Positions 48,340 through 58,603 of a stretch of DNA of 64,000 nucleotides are shown here, one piece after another. A program made the translations under genes and the position numbers. Origin of the DNA: Manis javanica. Taxonomy: Eukaryota; Chordata; Mammalia; Pholidota; Manidae. The DNA lies in contig NC_133166.1 of the NCBI RefSeq assembly GCF_040802235.1, positions 8,928,001-8,992,000 of the forward strand. The letters are read 5' to 3'. The notes under the pieces were generated by a model. The model was not told where the DNA came from, did no database searches, and worked only from the letters and a program-made list of their open reading frames with translations. Position 1 is the first letter of the stretch, and each line of letters starts with the position of its first letter.

Positions 48340-49015
48340 CTCCCTTCTACTCTCAGGTATTAATCAAATCCTCTCTTTTCACTCTGAAAAATAGCTCTAT
48401 CTCATCCCTCCTTTCAGTAGCCGTGTCTTCCCCACATCTGATCTGAACTAATGTGGCAGCCATCCCTCCCTCAGACTTTCCCACCCATCAGTTTGTAATC
48501 CATGGAGGTGAGACTTCTCAGCATGATGTCATTCCCCAGCCAAATATTCTCCAGTTTGGATCCCCATCCCTTTCGGCATTAAAACCTAAACTATTTAGCA
48601 TGAAGTTCAAGGCCTTGTAATGATCAGGCCTCTGTCACCCATTCCAGTCTCATCTCCCATACCTCTGAGTCTTGACCATTCCGGATATCTTAACGGTGGC
48701 TTCAATGTGCTATGGCTTCTGGCTATAATTAATTGCTTCTGGCTAAATAAACTTTCCTCTTCTTAGTTAACTCATATGGGTCCTGCATCATTCAACCCAT
48801 CTCACCTTCTTCAGGAAGTCTCATTGAGCCTTTGTGACCAAGGGTGACACTGTTTCTCTGCTCCCATAATGTCCCATGCTTATCCCAGGTTAGAAGCCCT
48901 CTGCTACTGCACTAGAATATTTTTTTTCCTCCAAACTCTAACCTGAGGTCCTAGCATAGTACTTGGTACTTAGTAGGTGGTCAATAAGTATTTTGTTCAA
49001 TAAATAGTTTTTTAG
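48340..49015 (+). repeat. L2 LINE 3' region
   Basis: Several L2 phrases in order: a TTTAGCATGAAGTTCAAGGCC block, GATCAGGCCTCTGTCACCC, TTCTTCAGGAAGTCTCATTG, then the tail AGTACTTGGTACTTAGTAGG followed by GGTCAATAAGTATT. Confidence 0.75.
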
Positions 49016-49379
49016 TCAACTAATTTCATCATTGCTTTAATTTCTTCAATAAAACAAAAAGTAAACTTAATTTTGTTCATGTTTGAAAGACTTCGTAATT
49101 CTACAAGGATTACTACATAAAAATGCATACATTTTGGAATTGATAAATGGGGCAATTACTGTCTTTAAAGTGGCATTCTATTTTAGTTTTTCACCATAAA
49201 AACTGGAGAGTGACCTTAAAGACCATTCTTAAAAGCCATGCTTCTTCATTCAACAAGGTCTTCATGATTTGGAGTGAAGTGTCACTCCTTTGGAGGTCAA
49301 ATGGCAAAACTGAATCTTCTTTATGATTTTGGGGTACACTAGATGAAGTAGTAACTTCTCAAAAGGTAATTTCACCGAG

Positions 49380-49530
49380 TTAACACCTTGAGGGCTCCCC
49401 AAACCTTCATGTTACAGATGAGGAAGCTGTGTTCCAAAAGCAGTTGTGGAGAGGGAGTTCACATTAGTTTCCCAGGGCCGAGAGCTAGTTAATGGTAACA
49501 CTGGAATCAGAATGCAGGATTCTTTGATCT
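49380..49530 (-). repeat. MIR SINE (reverse) fragment
   Basis: TGTTACAGATGAGGAAGCTGT (reversed core), then GAGAGCTAGTTAATGGTAAC and GGAATCAGAATGCAGGATTC (reversed head). Confidence 0.6.
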
Positions 49531-49719
49531 ATTAATGACAAAATTTGAAGAATTAAAAACTTGTTTTTTAACACCAAGTGTTTTAGTGTTGTCTTAAGCG
49601 CTGGGGCACAAAACTAATTGCATTCATTAGGCACCCAGCCCGGTGGGAGTTCATGCAGTAAAGAAGAGGGCATGATGGTGTGGCACGGGGCACACAGAGT
49701 CATCCACAGTCTGGCTTCA

Positions 49720-50060
49720 GTAACATTTCTAATATTATTTCCCCCAACCATCCATCATGATGAGGCTTCAGATTTGGCCATTTGAACTCTGCCTCCTGCT
49801 CTTCTTGCTGGTTCACATGCCCTTCCCTTTATTTCCACATATCCAAATCCCACCTGACAGTTAAGGCCCACCAGCAAGGGCAGTTGCTCTACAAAGACTC
49901 CCCTAATGCCCTCCTGCCAGTGGTAAATCCTTCCTCCCGAATTCCTTGCAACTGTTCTTTACCCTCTTGTAACACTTTTCGTTAGCCTTCTAGTAGAGTT
50001 ATTTCACACCTCTCCAAAATATGCTTCGTGATTTTTAGCGGGCCCTGCCACAGTTATTTG
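49720..50060 (+). repeat. L2-like LINE fragment
   Basis: GCTGGTTCACATGCCCTTCC, ATCCAAATCCCACCTGACAG and TACAAAGACTCCCCTAATGC resemble the L2 C-terminal region (CTTCTCCAAGAAGCCTTCCCTGA type). Diverged. Confidence 0.5.
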
Positions 50061-50519
50061 TTACATAATTTAATGAAATAACTGTGGAGTCAGCAAAGGG
50101 GAGAAGGAGAAAGCACTGTGTAGGAGGAGAATCAAGCAAGGGCAGGTTTTTAGAAATAGAAGGAATTTAAGAAGAGGATAGTTAATAGTTTCAAATGTCT
50201 GACATAAATCAGAATTATTGCTTTTTTGCACCGAGTCTCTACTTTTTGTAGTCTCTCTTATCCTGACACATTATTTAACCTTTCTTTCTCAGCAGCCCTT
50301 GCATAAAACTGCTTTTGCAGAAAACTTTCTGAGTCAAGGAAAGTGATGAAATGTAGCTTCTTATGTCCCTTCTCAGGCTAATGTGGACAAAGAAAATATC
50401 TATAGTGTGAGGGATTCAAACAGACTTCAACTTCATCTGTAGGGTGAAATTGAAAGTAAAGGATTTAACTTATTTGTTGGGAGGACTATTTTCCCTACAC
50501 TATAATGTGTTATTAATAG
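50061..50519. other. RAB38 intron 1, nothing recognised
   Basis: No gene, RNA or clear element. Confidence 0.35.
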
Positions 50520-50795
50520 CCACCCTTTTTATTGAGTCTCAGGCCTGGTGTTATGCATTTTTATGTGTCATTTTATTTCTTGCTCACAATGATCTTATTT
50601 ATTAGATATTCTCACTAACCCCATTGTAGAGATGAGAGAACCATGCTTAGACAGGCTGGAAAACATAAACAAGGGAGAAAAACATAAACCTTTTCAAAAG
50701 TCACACAGATATGAAGGGATGGTGCTGGGATATGAACTGACATTTATCTAGTTGCAAATGCTATTTTCTAACCACTCTAATTCTATTTCCTAACA
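50520..50795 (-). repeat. MIR SINE (reverse)
   Basis: Tail-like GGTGTTATGCATTTTTATGTG, CCCCATTGTAGAGATGAGAGA (reversed core), and GGTGCTGGGATATGAACTG with CTAACCACTCTAATTC (reversed head). An insertion-like A-rich stretch lies at 50660-50690. Confidence 0.6.
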
Positions 50796-51573
50796 TGTGA
50801 TACAACAATGCAATAGTTTTCATAAGTCATATAGACTGTTTAAGTTGCATATAGGAGATACACATTATTTATTTTAAAGGAATAATTTACTAATTTTTTG
50901 AATCTGTATACTTTTGTATAGAGCTAAGAGTTGAATGAACTGAATTCTTTGCACCTAGCATTTCTGAGACCATGTGGTTGGTTGGCTTAATGACAACCAT
51001 CTTAATATGCTACTTTTAGGCAGGAAAACCACAGTAACTGAGGGACGCAAGTCTCTAGTTTGAGAATCAAAGATAAGAATAGCTATGGTGCTTGCTGGTA
51101 TTGGGAAAAAATTAAGTCTTATATGGAACAGAGGAGTGTGTCTGTGTATCTTAAATTTAAAGGAAACAATATTCTAGGTTAGACTCTAGAGGCTACAGCA
51201 GAGGTTATCTAACTTCCTCAGTTCACAGCATCCTTAAGTGTCTAAGCAATTTTTTTCATGGTGGCTCTAGGCCAATAGCAATACCCAAAAGTTCTTTTTT
51301 TTAAGTTGTTGGAGCCAAACAATTTAATAAGTATTATGCTCTCACAATTTAACAACCGTTAGAGAAGAATGGAGCACAAATATCTTAAAAAATTCATTTC
51401 ATTTTTAATAACTACAATTATTTACTATTGGCATATGTGTGCGTTTAGGCCATGGAGCAACATGTCAAAGCTTTGAGTCAGAGTGGATACCACCACCCTC
51501 ATTTCCTGTTTCACATTTTTCACATGACTCTTGCTTTTTATCACACAAACTGCAAAAACCCCAGTTTCAAAAA
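50796..51573. other. RAB38 intron 1, nothing recognised
   Basis: No recognised element or exon. Confidence 0.35.
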
Positions 51574-51702
51574 GATACGATCACATCAAAAGCGATGTAG
51601 CATGATCTAATGTTAAAATTATGAGCTACCTCAAGCTAGTAGCTCCTGAGAATCTCACTGATCCTGAACACCACCGTGTTTGCCTTGACTTTTTAAAATA
51701 TC
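51574..51702 (+). repeat. Dispersed 129-bp repeat, copy B
   Basis: Second copy of the unit at 47110, in the same orientation, 4464 bp downstream. A 68-codon frame starting at 51621 runs through it and beyond; no domain recognised and the matching frame in copy A is interrupted by a stop. Confidence 0.9.
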
Positions 51703-52183
51703 CTGTTGAAACCTGTGAGTCCATGGAGCCACCCCAGAGTACTTTGACCCACATTTTTGGAACTTTAGCTCTAGAGGAAAGTAGAAATTCTTTAAGAGTA
51801 ATAACCTTTAGAGTCCAGAGTCTCTAGTGAATTATGTATCAAAGTATCTTTAAATATTAATTAGAGGTGATGGTCAGATGCTTTATAATTCAAAGATAGC
51901 TTTTTATTTCCTCCATTTGAGCCTGTAATTCAGTGGAGGTATTTTGAGATTGTTAGGTATTTATGTAGGTTGTAATTAATTTAATTAAAAACATAAGATG
52001 TTGATCATTCGTGCCAACCTCTCTTCTGTGACTCGGGTTCATTCCCTTCCTCCATTCAGTATTGGATATTATATTACTGTATGATCTTGTTTCTCTAAGT
52101 GAGTTATTTCATTTAAACCAAGTTGTATTGGACCCCAGTCAAAATAAATTCTGATAAAAAGTCTCCTGTAATAATGGGATTTC

Positions 52184-52187
<4 letters not shown>
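51703..52187. other. RAB38 intron 1, nothing recognised
   Basis: Unique-looking sequence. Confidence 0.35.

Positions 52188-52225
<38 letters not shown>
52188..52225. repeat. (AC)n microsatellite
   Basis: About 19 uninterrupted AC units. Confidence 0.97.
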
Positions 52226-52228
<3 letters not shown>

Positions 52229-54169
52229 CTTAAGTTTAAAAATAAATTTGGAATTCAATGAGGATATTTTTGAAATTTAATTTAAAAATAGCTTACTATA
52301 ATCCATCTACCCTTCCTTTCTATAATGCTATTTTTTATGAGTACCTAAGAAGTCAACTATTACTTTATATGTCAACTTATTCTCTTGCACACATTAGCTT
52401 AATTCAATACATTGCATCTAGCTTTACCTTCCTGTTGAATGGAGGTAAGATTTGCCTATAAAAGATGTCACCCAGTAGTTAGATGAAATGAGAGCCATTG
52501 TTTATGGGGGAACTAGAGAAACTGAAGAAAGAACTTGGGTCATTCTGAATTGGGTGCAGATTTTTTTCAGCATGGATCTTAAATTAAGAATGAGCAAGAG
52601 TTTAGTAGGCATAGGAAGTAAATGAGTTGAATCAGAGGTCTTGCTTTATTCAGTCCATGCTCTCCCTGTTGGGGTTTCCTCTCACAAATAAGAAATCAAT
52701 ATTATCTGTTATTTCATTTTGTAAGGAGTACTTGTGTTACCAGTTCCATTCTATTTCACAAATTCATTGTGAGCATAGATGAAGAGCCTCTCAGAGTGTG
52801 TGTGCTATGGAGACATAAGGGGACAGTAATGAGTAATTCAACAGTGAGCTCAAGGAGACTAGAATAATTGGGGACATAGGCTGCAGAGGTTTGCCGCCCA
52901 TGGAAAACAGTAGAAGGCAGGACCTGATTCAATGGGCAAGCAAGTGATACTGTCAGTGCTGTGTGAGTGTGCAGTAGAGAAGAGTTGAGTGTGGGGCCAA
53001 GTAGTCAGAAAAAGCTCCAAGAAATTAGGGCTTGGAACAATACTTAGGATTTAATTAGGCAGAGGATGGGGAAAGGTTATGTTTGCTTGGGAGTTGGGGG
53101 TGGGGAGGGCATGGAATAAGTGTGAATGAAACCAAAAGGCAGAATTTAGCAGAGTCTAGGAAGGGATAGTTTTGGGCAGGACCATGACCTCAGCCTGAAG
53201 ATTAGCTTTTAACTTGTATATCAAAGTGTTCAGCCTTCAAAATCCCGTAGAAGCCTCGATGGTAAAATAAGTGCACATTTTTCTCTCCCTGGCAAATCTC
53301 CCTGGCATGTTCATCTTTTAAGGGTCTCTCTGAAAAATCCCAATTCTGACCTGACCACCCAAGCTATTGCTCCCTGTTTTTCTAGGAAACAAAGTTTCCC
53401 CCATAACCCAGGCTCCCATTTTGCTCCTCTGTGCACAGCTAGGTGTATATACTGGAATAGGCCCAAGAGTGTCAAGGAGTATTTTGATACAAAAAGAAAT
53501 AAGCATAGGATCCTATGTGACCTTTTATAAAAGTGTTACAATAAAAAAATGGATCAATAGCAATGATTCCTTTTAAAATAAAATTATATAAATTTCATTG
53601 AATTCTAAATATTTTGTTAGAATTATTTTTAGAAAAATATAACTACATGAATTCAAATTTAAGGTACTGTTTTATGGTATATAACCATAAAAACCACCAA
53701 TGTGAAAGGAATAGCATCTCAGCAGATTTATTTTCTCCTTTAAAACTGGGCATTTGGTACTGGTCAGCTCAAATGAACTAACTCCTGAACAAGATTTGTA
53801 TTATGTGGACCCAGTATTTCTGAATGTTCTCAGTTTTCAAGACATTCCAATATCTGTCTTATTTAAGATCTTCCAATTTGTAACTGTTGGGATATAGTTC
53901 AAATTGCTTTAAATCTTGTTTGGGTCACATAACATGTTAGCAGTTTTTGGCATCTCAGTTTTAGGCAGTGCTGGATTCCCTGAAAGTGTTTCACTAGGGA
54001 AATGAGAGGGTGAAAACACAGCTTTGAAAGGTGAATCTAGCAGAGGTATACAGCAATTAAAGTACAAGTTAAATCTCCTGCCCTGACCACCCCCTGGAGC
54101 TTCAGCCTTGTATGTACAACTACCTACTAAACATAATCTCATCTGAAACTTAACATGTCAGAACCCAGT
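52226..54169. other. RAB38 intron 1, mostly unrecognised
   Basis: Small opposing frames at 53318-53576 have no motif. Sequence around 52860-53180 is purine-rich and resembles a diverged old repeat. No exon-like Rab motif. Confidence 0.35.
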
Positions 54170-55010
54170 CTACTTCCACAAAACTACCTCCAGAGGTCTT
54201 CATCCTGGCTAACAAAAACTCCATACTTAACAATTTAAAGCCAAAGGTCCAGGAGTCATACTGGAATCCCCTCATACTCCACATCTCATCTATCATTGCT
54301 ATCTATAAATACATCCAGAAAACAAGCAACCTTTACCATCTTTCACCACTACCACTTTGGTCCATATCATTGTCTCTCGACTGGACTATCATCTCCCTAT
54401 GTTCAACCTGGACTCCTGCAGGTGATTCCTGCAGCAGCCACAGTTATCCCTTTACGCCTATCAGTCCGTGTTTCCCATCTGCTCATGATCTCTCATCCAG
54501 AATAAAAGGCAACATCCATGTAACGGCCCCAAACTGTCTGCATTCAAAACTGTTACCTGCCCCCTCACTACATAGCGTTCTTCCCCTTGCTCAGTCCTGT
54601 CCAGCTAACGCAGTCTCCTTGCTGCTCCCTAAACGTTGTCAGACACATTGGTCCTCTGAATCTCTGTGCTTGCCATTTGCTCTGTCTAAACCCCTCTTCT
54701 AAATGTGCATGTGGCTTGCTCCTTTCCCTCTTTTCAGTCTTTACTTAAATGATACCATCTCATTGGACCTTCGCTACCAATCCCATTTAAATTTGCCCTC
54801 ACCCCCCTTATGCCCTCTCCTCCTTTCCTACTTCACTTTTCTCCAGCACTTTACCAGCTGTCATAGTATTATGTGAATCTTACTAACTTTTTATTTCTTT
54901 CCACTATGATGTAAGATTCATGAGAACAAGGATTTTTTTTTTCTTGTTGCTAGAACAGTGCCTAGAAAATACAGGCATTCAAAATTTTGTGTTAAATGAA
55001 TGAATGAGAT
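54170..55010 (+). repeat. L2 LINE 3' region
   Basis: A long series of L2 phrases: CCTATGTTCAACCTGGACTC, GCTCCCTAAACGTTGTCAG, CTTACTTAAATGATACCATC, CACTATGATGTAAGATTCATG, TTGCTAGAACAGTGCCTAG and a terminal TTAAATGAATGAATGAG. Confidence 0.75.
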
Positions 55011-56452
55011 GAGATGAGACAATCCTAACTAAAGTGATTTTAGTAGGAGGGGAAAGAAAGTGGTGAATGAAAGAGAACGTGACAGAGGTTAACCCTCCCG
55101 GACTTGTTAGGGCTGCAAGGACCCACTGCGACAGGAGAGTGTCAGGGGTCATTCCTTCACTCAGCAGGGAGGCCTTACTGAATGCTCGCTGCATACAGAG
55201 GACTATGCTTGTCATAATGGTTGCAGAAATTTAGTTCTGGCAAGAGGGCAGCTTGTAATTTTCTAGGGGAAGATTTCACAAGGTTAATTCCAGGATCTAA
55301 TTCTAGATGACTTGGAAAAAGGGTGACTAATTGATATGTTTCCATTATGGTTTGGTGGGGCAAAATAGGGAAGAGAGAAGATGAGTTTCAGAACTATTGC
55401 CAGAAGCACAGATGGGCTCTTAAAATCTGGAGGAAATCTTGCTTACCCGGATGTCAGTGAGACTCTGATCCAAGCTTTCAGGTTTCAAAACCAGCTTAAG
55501 CCATTTTACATTCAGTGTTCATTTGACCATCACCCAGTATTGGAATTTTTTTCTCTAGATCTTTGTGCAAGGTCCATAGATGCCTTTGGTTTTATCTTCC
55601 TGCTGTTCATACATTTTTTTCTCTAAAAACAAAGAGCTTATCTTGGTGATGCTCTTAGCTCTACTGATGGTGCCATGACCCCAAAAGTATATTATCAGAA
55701 ACAGAATAAACTGATTCCAAGGGATTATTTTTTAAGAAGATGAGAATGATTATGAAAATCTAACATTCTACTCTGAGACTTTTTTGCAACAGATATGCAT
55801 ATAACCCTGTTAAAATAATGTTACTTTTCCCCATCAATGAGCTTCTATTGATTATTTACTGGAAATGAAAGTAGAATATAGAGTCAGTGCATTAATATGC
55901 AGCACTAGTTGGTGAATACATAATGATGTTGAATTTTAGAGGAAGAAAGAAACTTAATTTCAGTTTATTTCTGCCATAGTATCTTTAGCTCCTACTGTAT
56001 CCAAAAAGTGGAGAAATTGGCTTTGGATTTACAACAGTGAGACATGATGAGTGCGCTCCCAGGTTTTTATCGGTTATGGTGCAGACAGAGCATGCACGCC
56101 CAGCATGATGAGTGTGAATCGTATAGGGTAAAGATAATGCTGTAGGGTCATGAGGAAGGGAGTCATCGGTTCCAGGGAGCAGGACAGGGAAGGCTGCACA
56201 AGTGTAATGACAATTCAGGTTACATAGGATTTCACTGGACAGAGTGGAAAGAGAGGTAGGAAAAGAATATAGGCTTTGGGAACAGAAATGTAAAAAAGGC
56301 AAGAAAGTCCAGGGAATAATGCAGTATCTGTGTTAGGAAGGACAAGTAGTCCAGTGTGGCTTGGCCACGGAGCACTTTGAAGAAAGTGACCGAAGAGTTT
56401 GGAAAGATGGCAAGAGTCAAAGGTTCTCATGTGTGGGGTTAATAAAGGTGTC
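55011..56452. other. RAB38 intron 1, mostly unrecognised
   Basis: Tip-like ancient repeat phrases near 55970-56380 (CCAGGGAATAATGCAGTATC, GAGCACTTTGAAGAAAGTG). No gene motif. The poly(T) at 56453 starts the next element. Confidence 0.35.
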
Positions 56453-56463
56453 TTTTTTTTTTT

Positions 56464-56778
56464 GAGAGGGCATCTCTCATATTTATTGATCAAATGGTTG
56501 TTGACAACAATAAAATTCTGTATAGGGGACTCAATGCAAATCATTAATCAACCCCAAGCCTAATTCTCAACAGTCTCCAATCTTCTGAAGCATAACAAAC
56601 AAGTTCTTACATGGAGAACAAATTCTTACATAGTGAATAAGTTCTTACATGGTGAACAGTACAAGGGCAGTCATCACAGAAACTTTCGGTTTTGATCACG
56701 CATCATGAACTATAAACAATCAGGTCAAATATGATTATTCGTTTGATTTTTATACTTGATTTATATGTGAATCCCACA
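56464..56778 (-). repeat. U3-R of the processed env retroposon
   Basis: Minus-strand LTR start TGTGGGATTC directly follows a polypurine tract. The AATAAA polyadenylation signal at 56482-56487 lies about 18 bases before the poly(A) run. Three copies of a short unit (TTCTTACAT on the plus strand at 56604-56612, 56623-56631 and 56643-56651) are spaced 19-20 bp apart in U3. Confidence 0.75.
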
Positions 56779-56791
56779 TTTCTCCCTTATT
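56779..56791 (-). other. Retroviral polypurine tract
   Basis: On the minus strand AATAAGGGAGAAA immediately precedes the U3 start, the usual position of a plus-strand primer. Together with the U3-R and poly(A) it shows this is a retroviral 3' end. Confidence 0.65.
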
Positions 56792-57448
56792 GTTATTATT
56801 ATTATTTTTAATAAAATGCTGAAGTGGTAGGTAGATGCAAGATAAAGGTAGAAAACATAGTTTAGTGCTGTAAGAGGGCAAATGTAGATGATCAGGTGTG
56901 TGCCTATAGACTAAGTATTAATCCAAGCTAGACAAGGGCAACAAAACATCCACGGACGCAGAAGATTTCTCTCAAAACAGGGGGTGTGAGGTTCTAAGCC
57001 TCACCTCTGTTGATCCCCAGTTTCTCACCTGATGGCCCCCCTGTGACTGTGCCTATCTTAGGTTGTTCCTCCCTTGAGGAATCTTACCCATCTCTGGCTA
57101 ACCAGTCATCTTCCGGGGCCATAAAGGGAAATGTAAAGTTGGTAAGTAAGAGAGAAGCAATATTGTGTGAAAAGGTTAGGTTTTTACTTCTTTGCAGATT
57201 TATGCCCTGTGGCTTCTATGCCCAGCATTTGTCTTGAGGTATCTTTGCCACTTGGAAGAATTATGATACTTGGTAATTTCGATATAAGGCACTAATTCTA
57301 CTTAAGGGTTGTAATTAGGAAGGAAAAAAAAAGCTATAGAAGTAGCAGATGGAAGAAAACATGGGAAGATTGATTATTTCTTTGACATATCTTCTTGTAG
57401 AGTAACATAAGCATGTATAGGTTTTAAACTACTAATTAAATTGCATGC

Positions 57449-57883
57449 TCACATTAACATAATAGGAATACAGCTACATAACCAAAGCAGATCTATAATT
57501 ACCAGCCATCTCCAGTGAAGCCAAGAAAACCAGTTAGGCACCCTAGGCATTTGTGAAAACTTATCAGTGATATGATGGATATTGTCTAACTGAATTTGAA
57601 AATTTTGAGAAAAATCAGACAAATTAAAACAACACATTCCTGGGAACTGTTCATATCCCATGTGTTCTTTTAACAGTAGATAGTCTATAGTTGCAAGATT
57701 TTGGAGTGCTGCAACTTGCACTTCTCCTAATTCTTGGTTGAGTTCTGACAGTATAGATCCAGTTAAATTTGTTCTTTTACTGTATGCACAGGCCAGCTTA
57801 GATATCTCCTTCTCCATTCCAATGGCAAGTCCAGGAACCAGTGGGATGAATGCAGCTACAACTGCAACAGTGCCAGGATCTTT
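57449..57883 (-). pseudogene. Env transmembrane-subunit fossil in the retroposon
   Basis: A 122-codon open frame at 57449-57817 is preceded in frame by sequence with a hydrophobic PGLAIGM-like stretch. Recognisable features: a heptad-repeat region, an ALQNLATIDYLL-type segment corresponding to the gamma-type conserved Env region, a dicysteine GMCCF motif, a second helix, a WFSWLHW-like juxtamembrane motif and a membrane anchor with a short tail. The first cysteine of the expected CX6CC pattern is Tyr (codon at 57653-57655). The SU part and a start codon with signal peptide are not recognised. A decayed remnant, not a functional envelope. Confidence 0.7.
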
Positions 57884-58255
57884 GTTGAAGTTTTTTGATG
57901 ATCATCTTCTGGAATGACTCTTCCAGAGAATGTTGATGTTGGAAGTTCTTCTTCATATTGTATCTTAGTTCATTTTCTGGGTAGCCAAATTAGGCTTTGA
58001 TCCTCTGTATAAACACAAACAAACCCTTTGCCCACACTTTGATATGCCCTTTATACCATTGTGAAGAACTTATTAGAGATCACCACACAGGAACTGCTTT
58101 TTTTTTTTTTTAAGAGAAAGAAATATTATCAGAAAAATGTACTTCCATAGCTGATCATCTGACACCCTTTAAATGATCAAAATTAAGGATATTTAAAGCA
58201 TGCAATAATCATTGATTTGCAGTTAGTTTTATCCTATCAGGGAGTAATCCCCCTT

Positions 58256-58603
58256 TTCTTTCTTTTTTTTTGTTATCATTAATCTACAATTACATGAAGA
58301 ATATTATGTTTACTAGGCTCTCCCCTATACCAGGTTCCCCCCAACAAACCCCTTTATAGTCACTGTCCATCAGCATAGCAAAATGTTATAGAATCACTAC
58401 TTGTCTTCTCTGTGTTGTACAGCCCTCCCTTTTCTCCCACCCCCCATTATGCATGCTAATCATAATACCCCCTTTCTTCTCCCCCCCCTTATCCCTCCCT
58501 ACCCACCCATCCTCCCCAGTCCCTTTCCCTTTGTTACCTGTTAGTCCATTCTTGGGTTCTGTGATTCTGCTGCTGTTTTGTTCCTTCAGTTTTTCCTTTG
58601 TTC
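58256..58603 (-). repeat. L1 3' UTR and poly(A) tail
   Basis: The reverse complement starts shortly after the ORF2 stop and carries a G-rich tract (GGGTGGGTAGGGAGGG, near 58496-58511) of the kind able to form a quadruplex, as in other L1 3' UTRs. It ends TGTAGATTAATGATAAC followed by an A-rich tail. Confidence 0.8.

Larger units (their letters stand above)
56453..58097 (-). mobile_element. Processed (poly(A)-tailed) retroviral env transcript retroposon
   Basis: Read on the minus strand, the element runs from about 58097 through an env-like region (Env TM), a polypurine tract, a U3-R segment with AATAAA, and ends in a poly(A) run (11 T on the plus strand at 56453-56463). A 5' LTR, gag and pol are absent. 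The order env, PPT, U3, R, poly(A) with no U5 matches the 3' end of a spliced, polyadenylated retroviral subgenomic mRNA copied back into DNA by LINE machinery, as described for HERV-W processed copies. A 14-T run (58098-58111) adjoins the other edge. No convincing target duplication was found. The family is class I-like with a gamma-type TM; resemblance to MER34/HEMO-type elements is a recollection only. Coding capacity is broken. Confidence 0.75.

Noticed and set aside
58098-58111. Poly(T) run as the tail of another retroposon ending at 58111
   Set aside because: No element with matching 3' features lies to its right before the L1. It may be a simple tract or part of the edge of the env retroposon.
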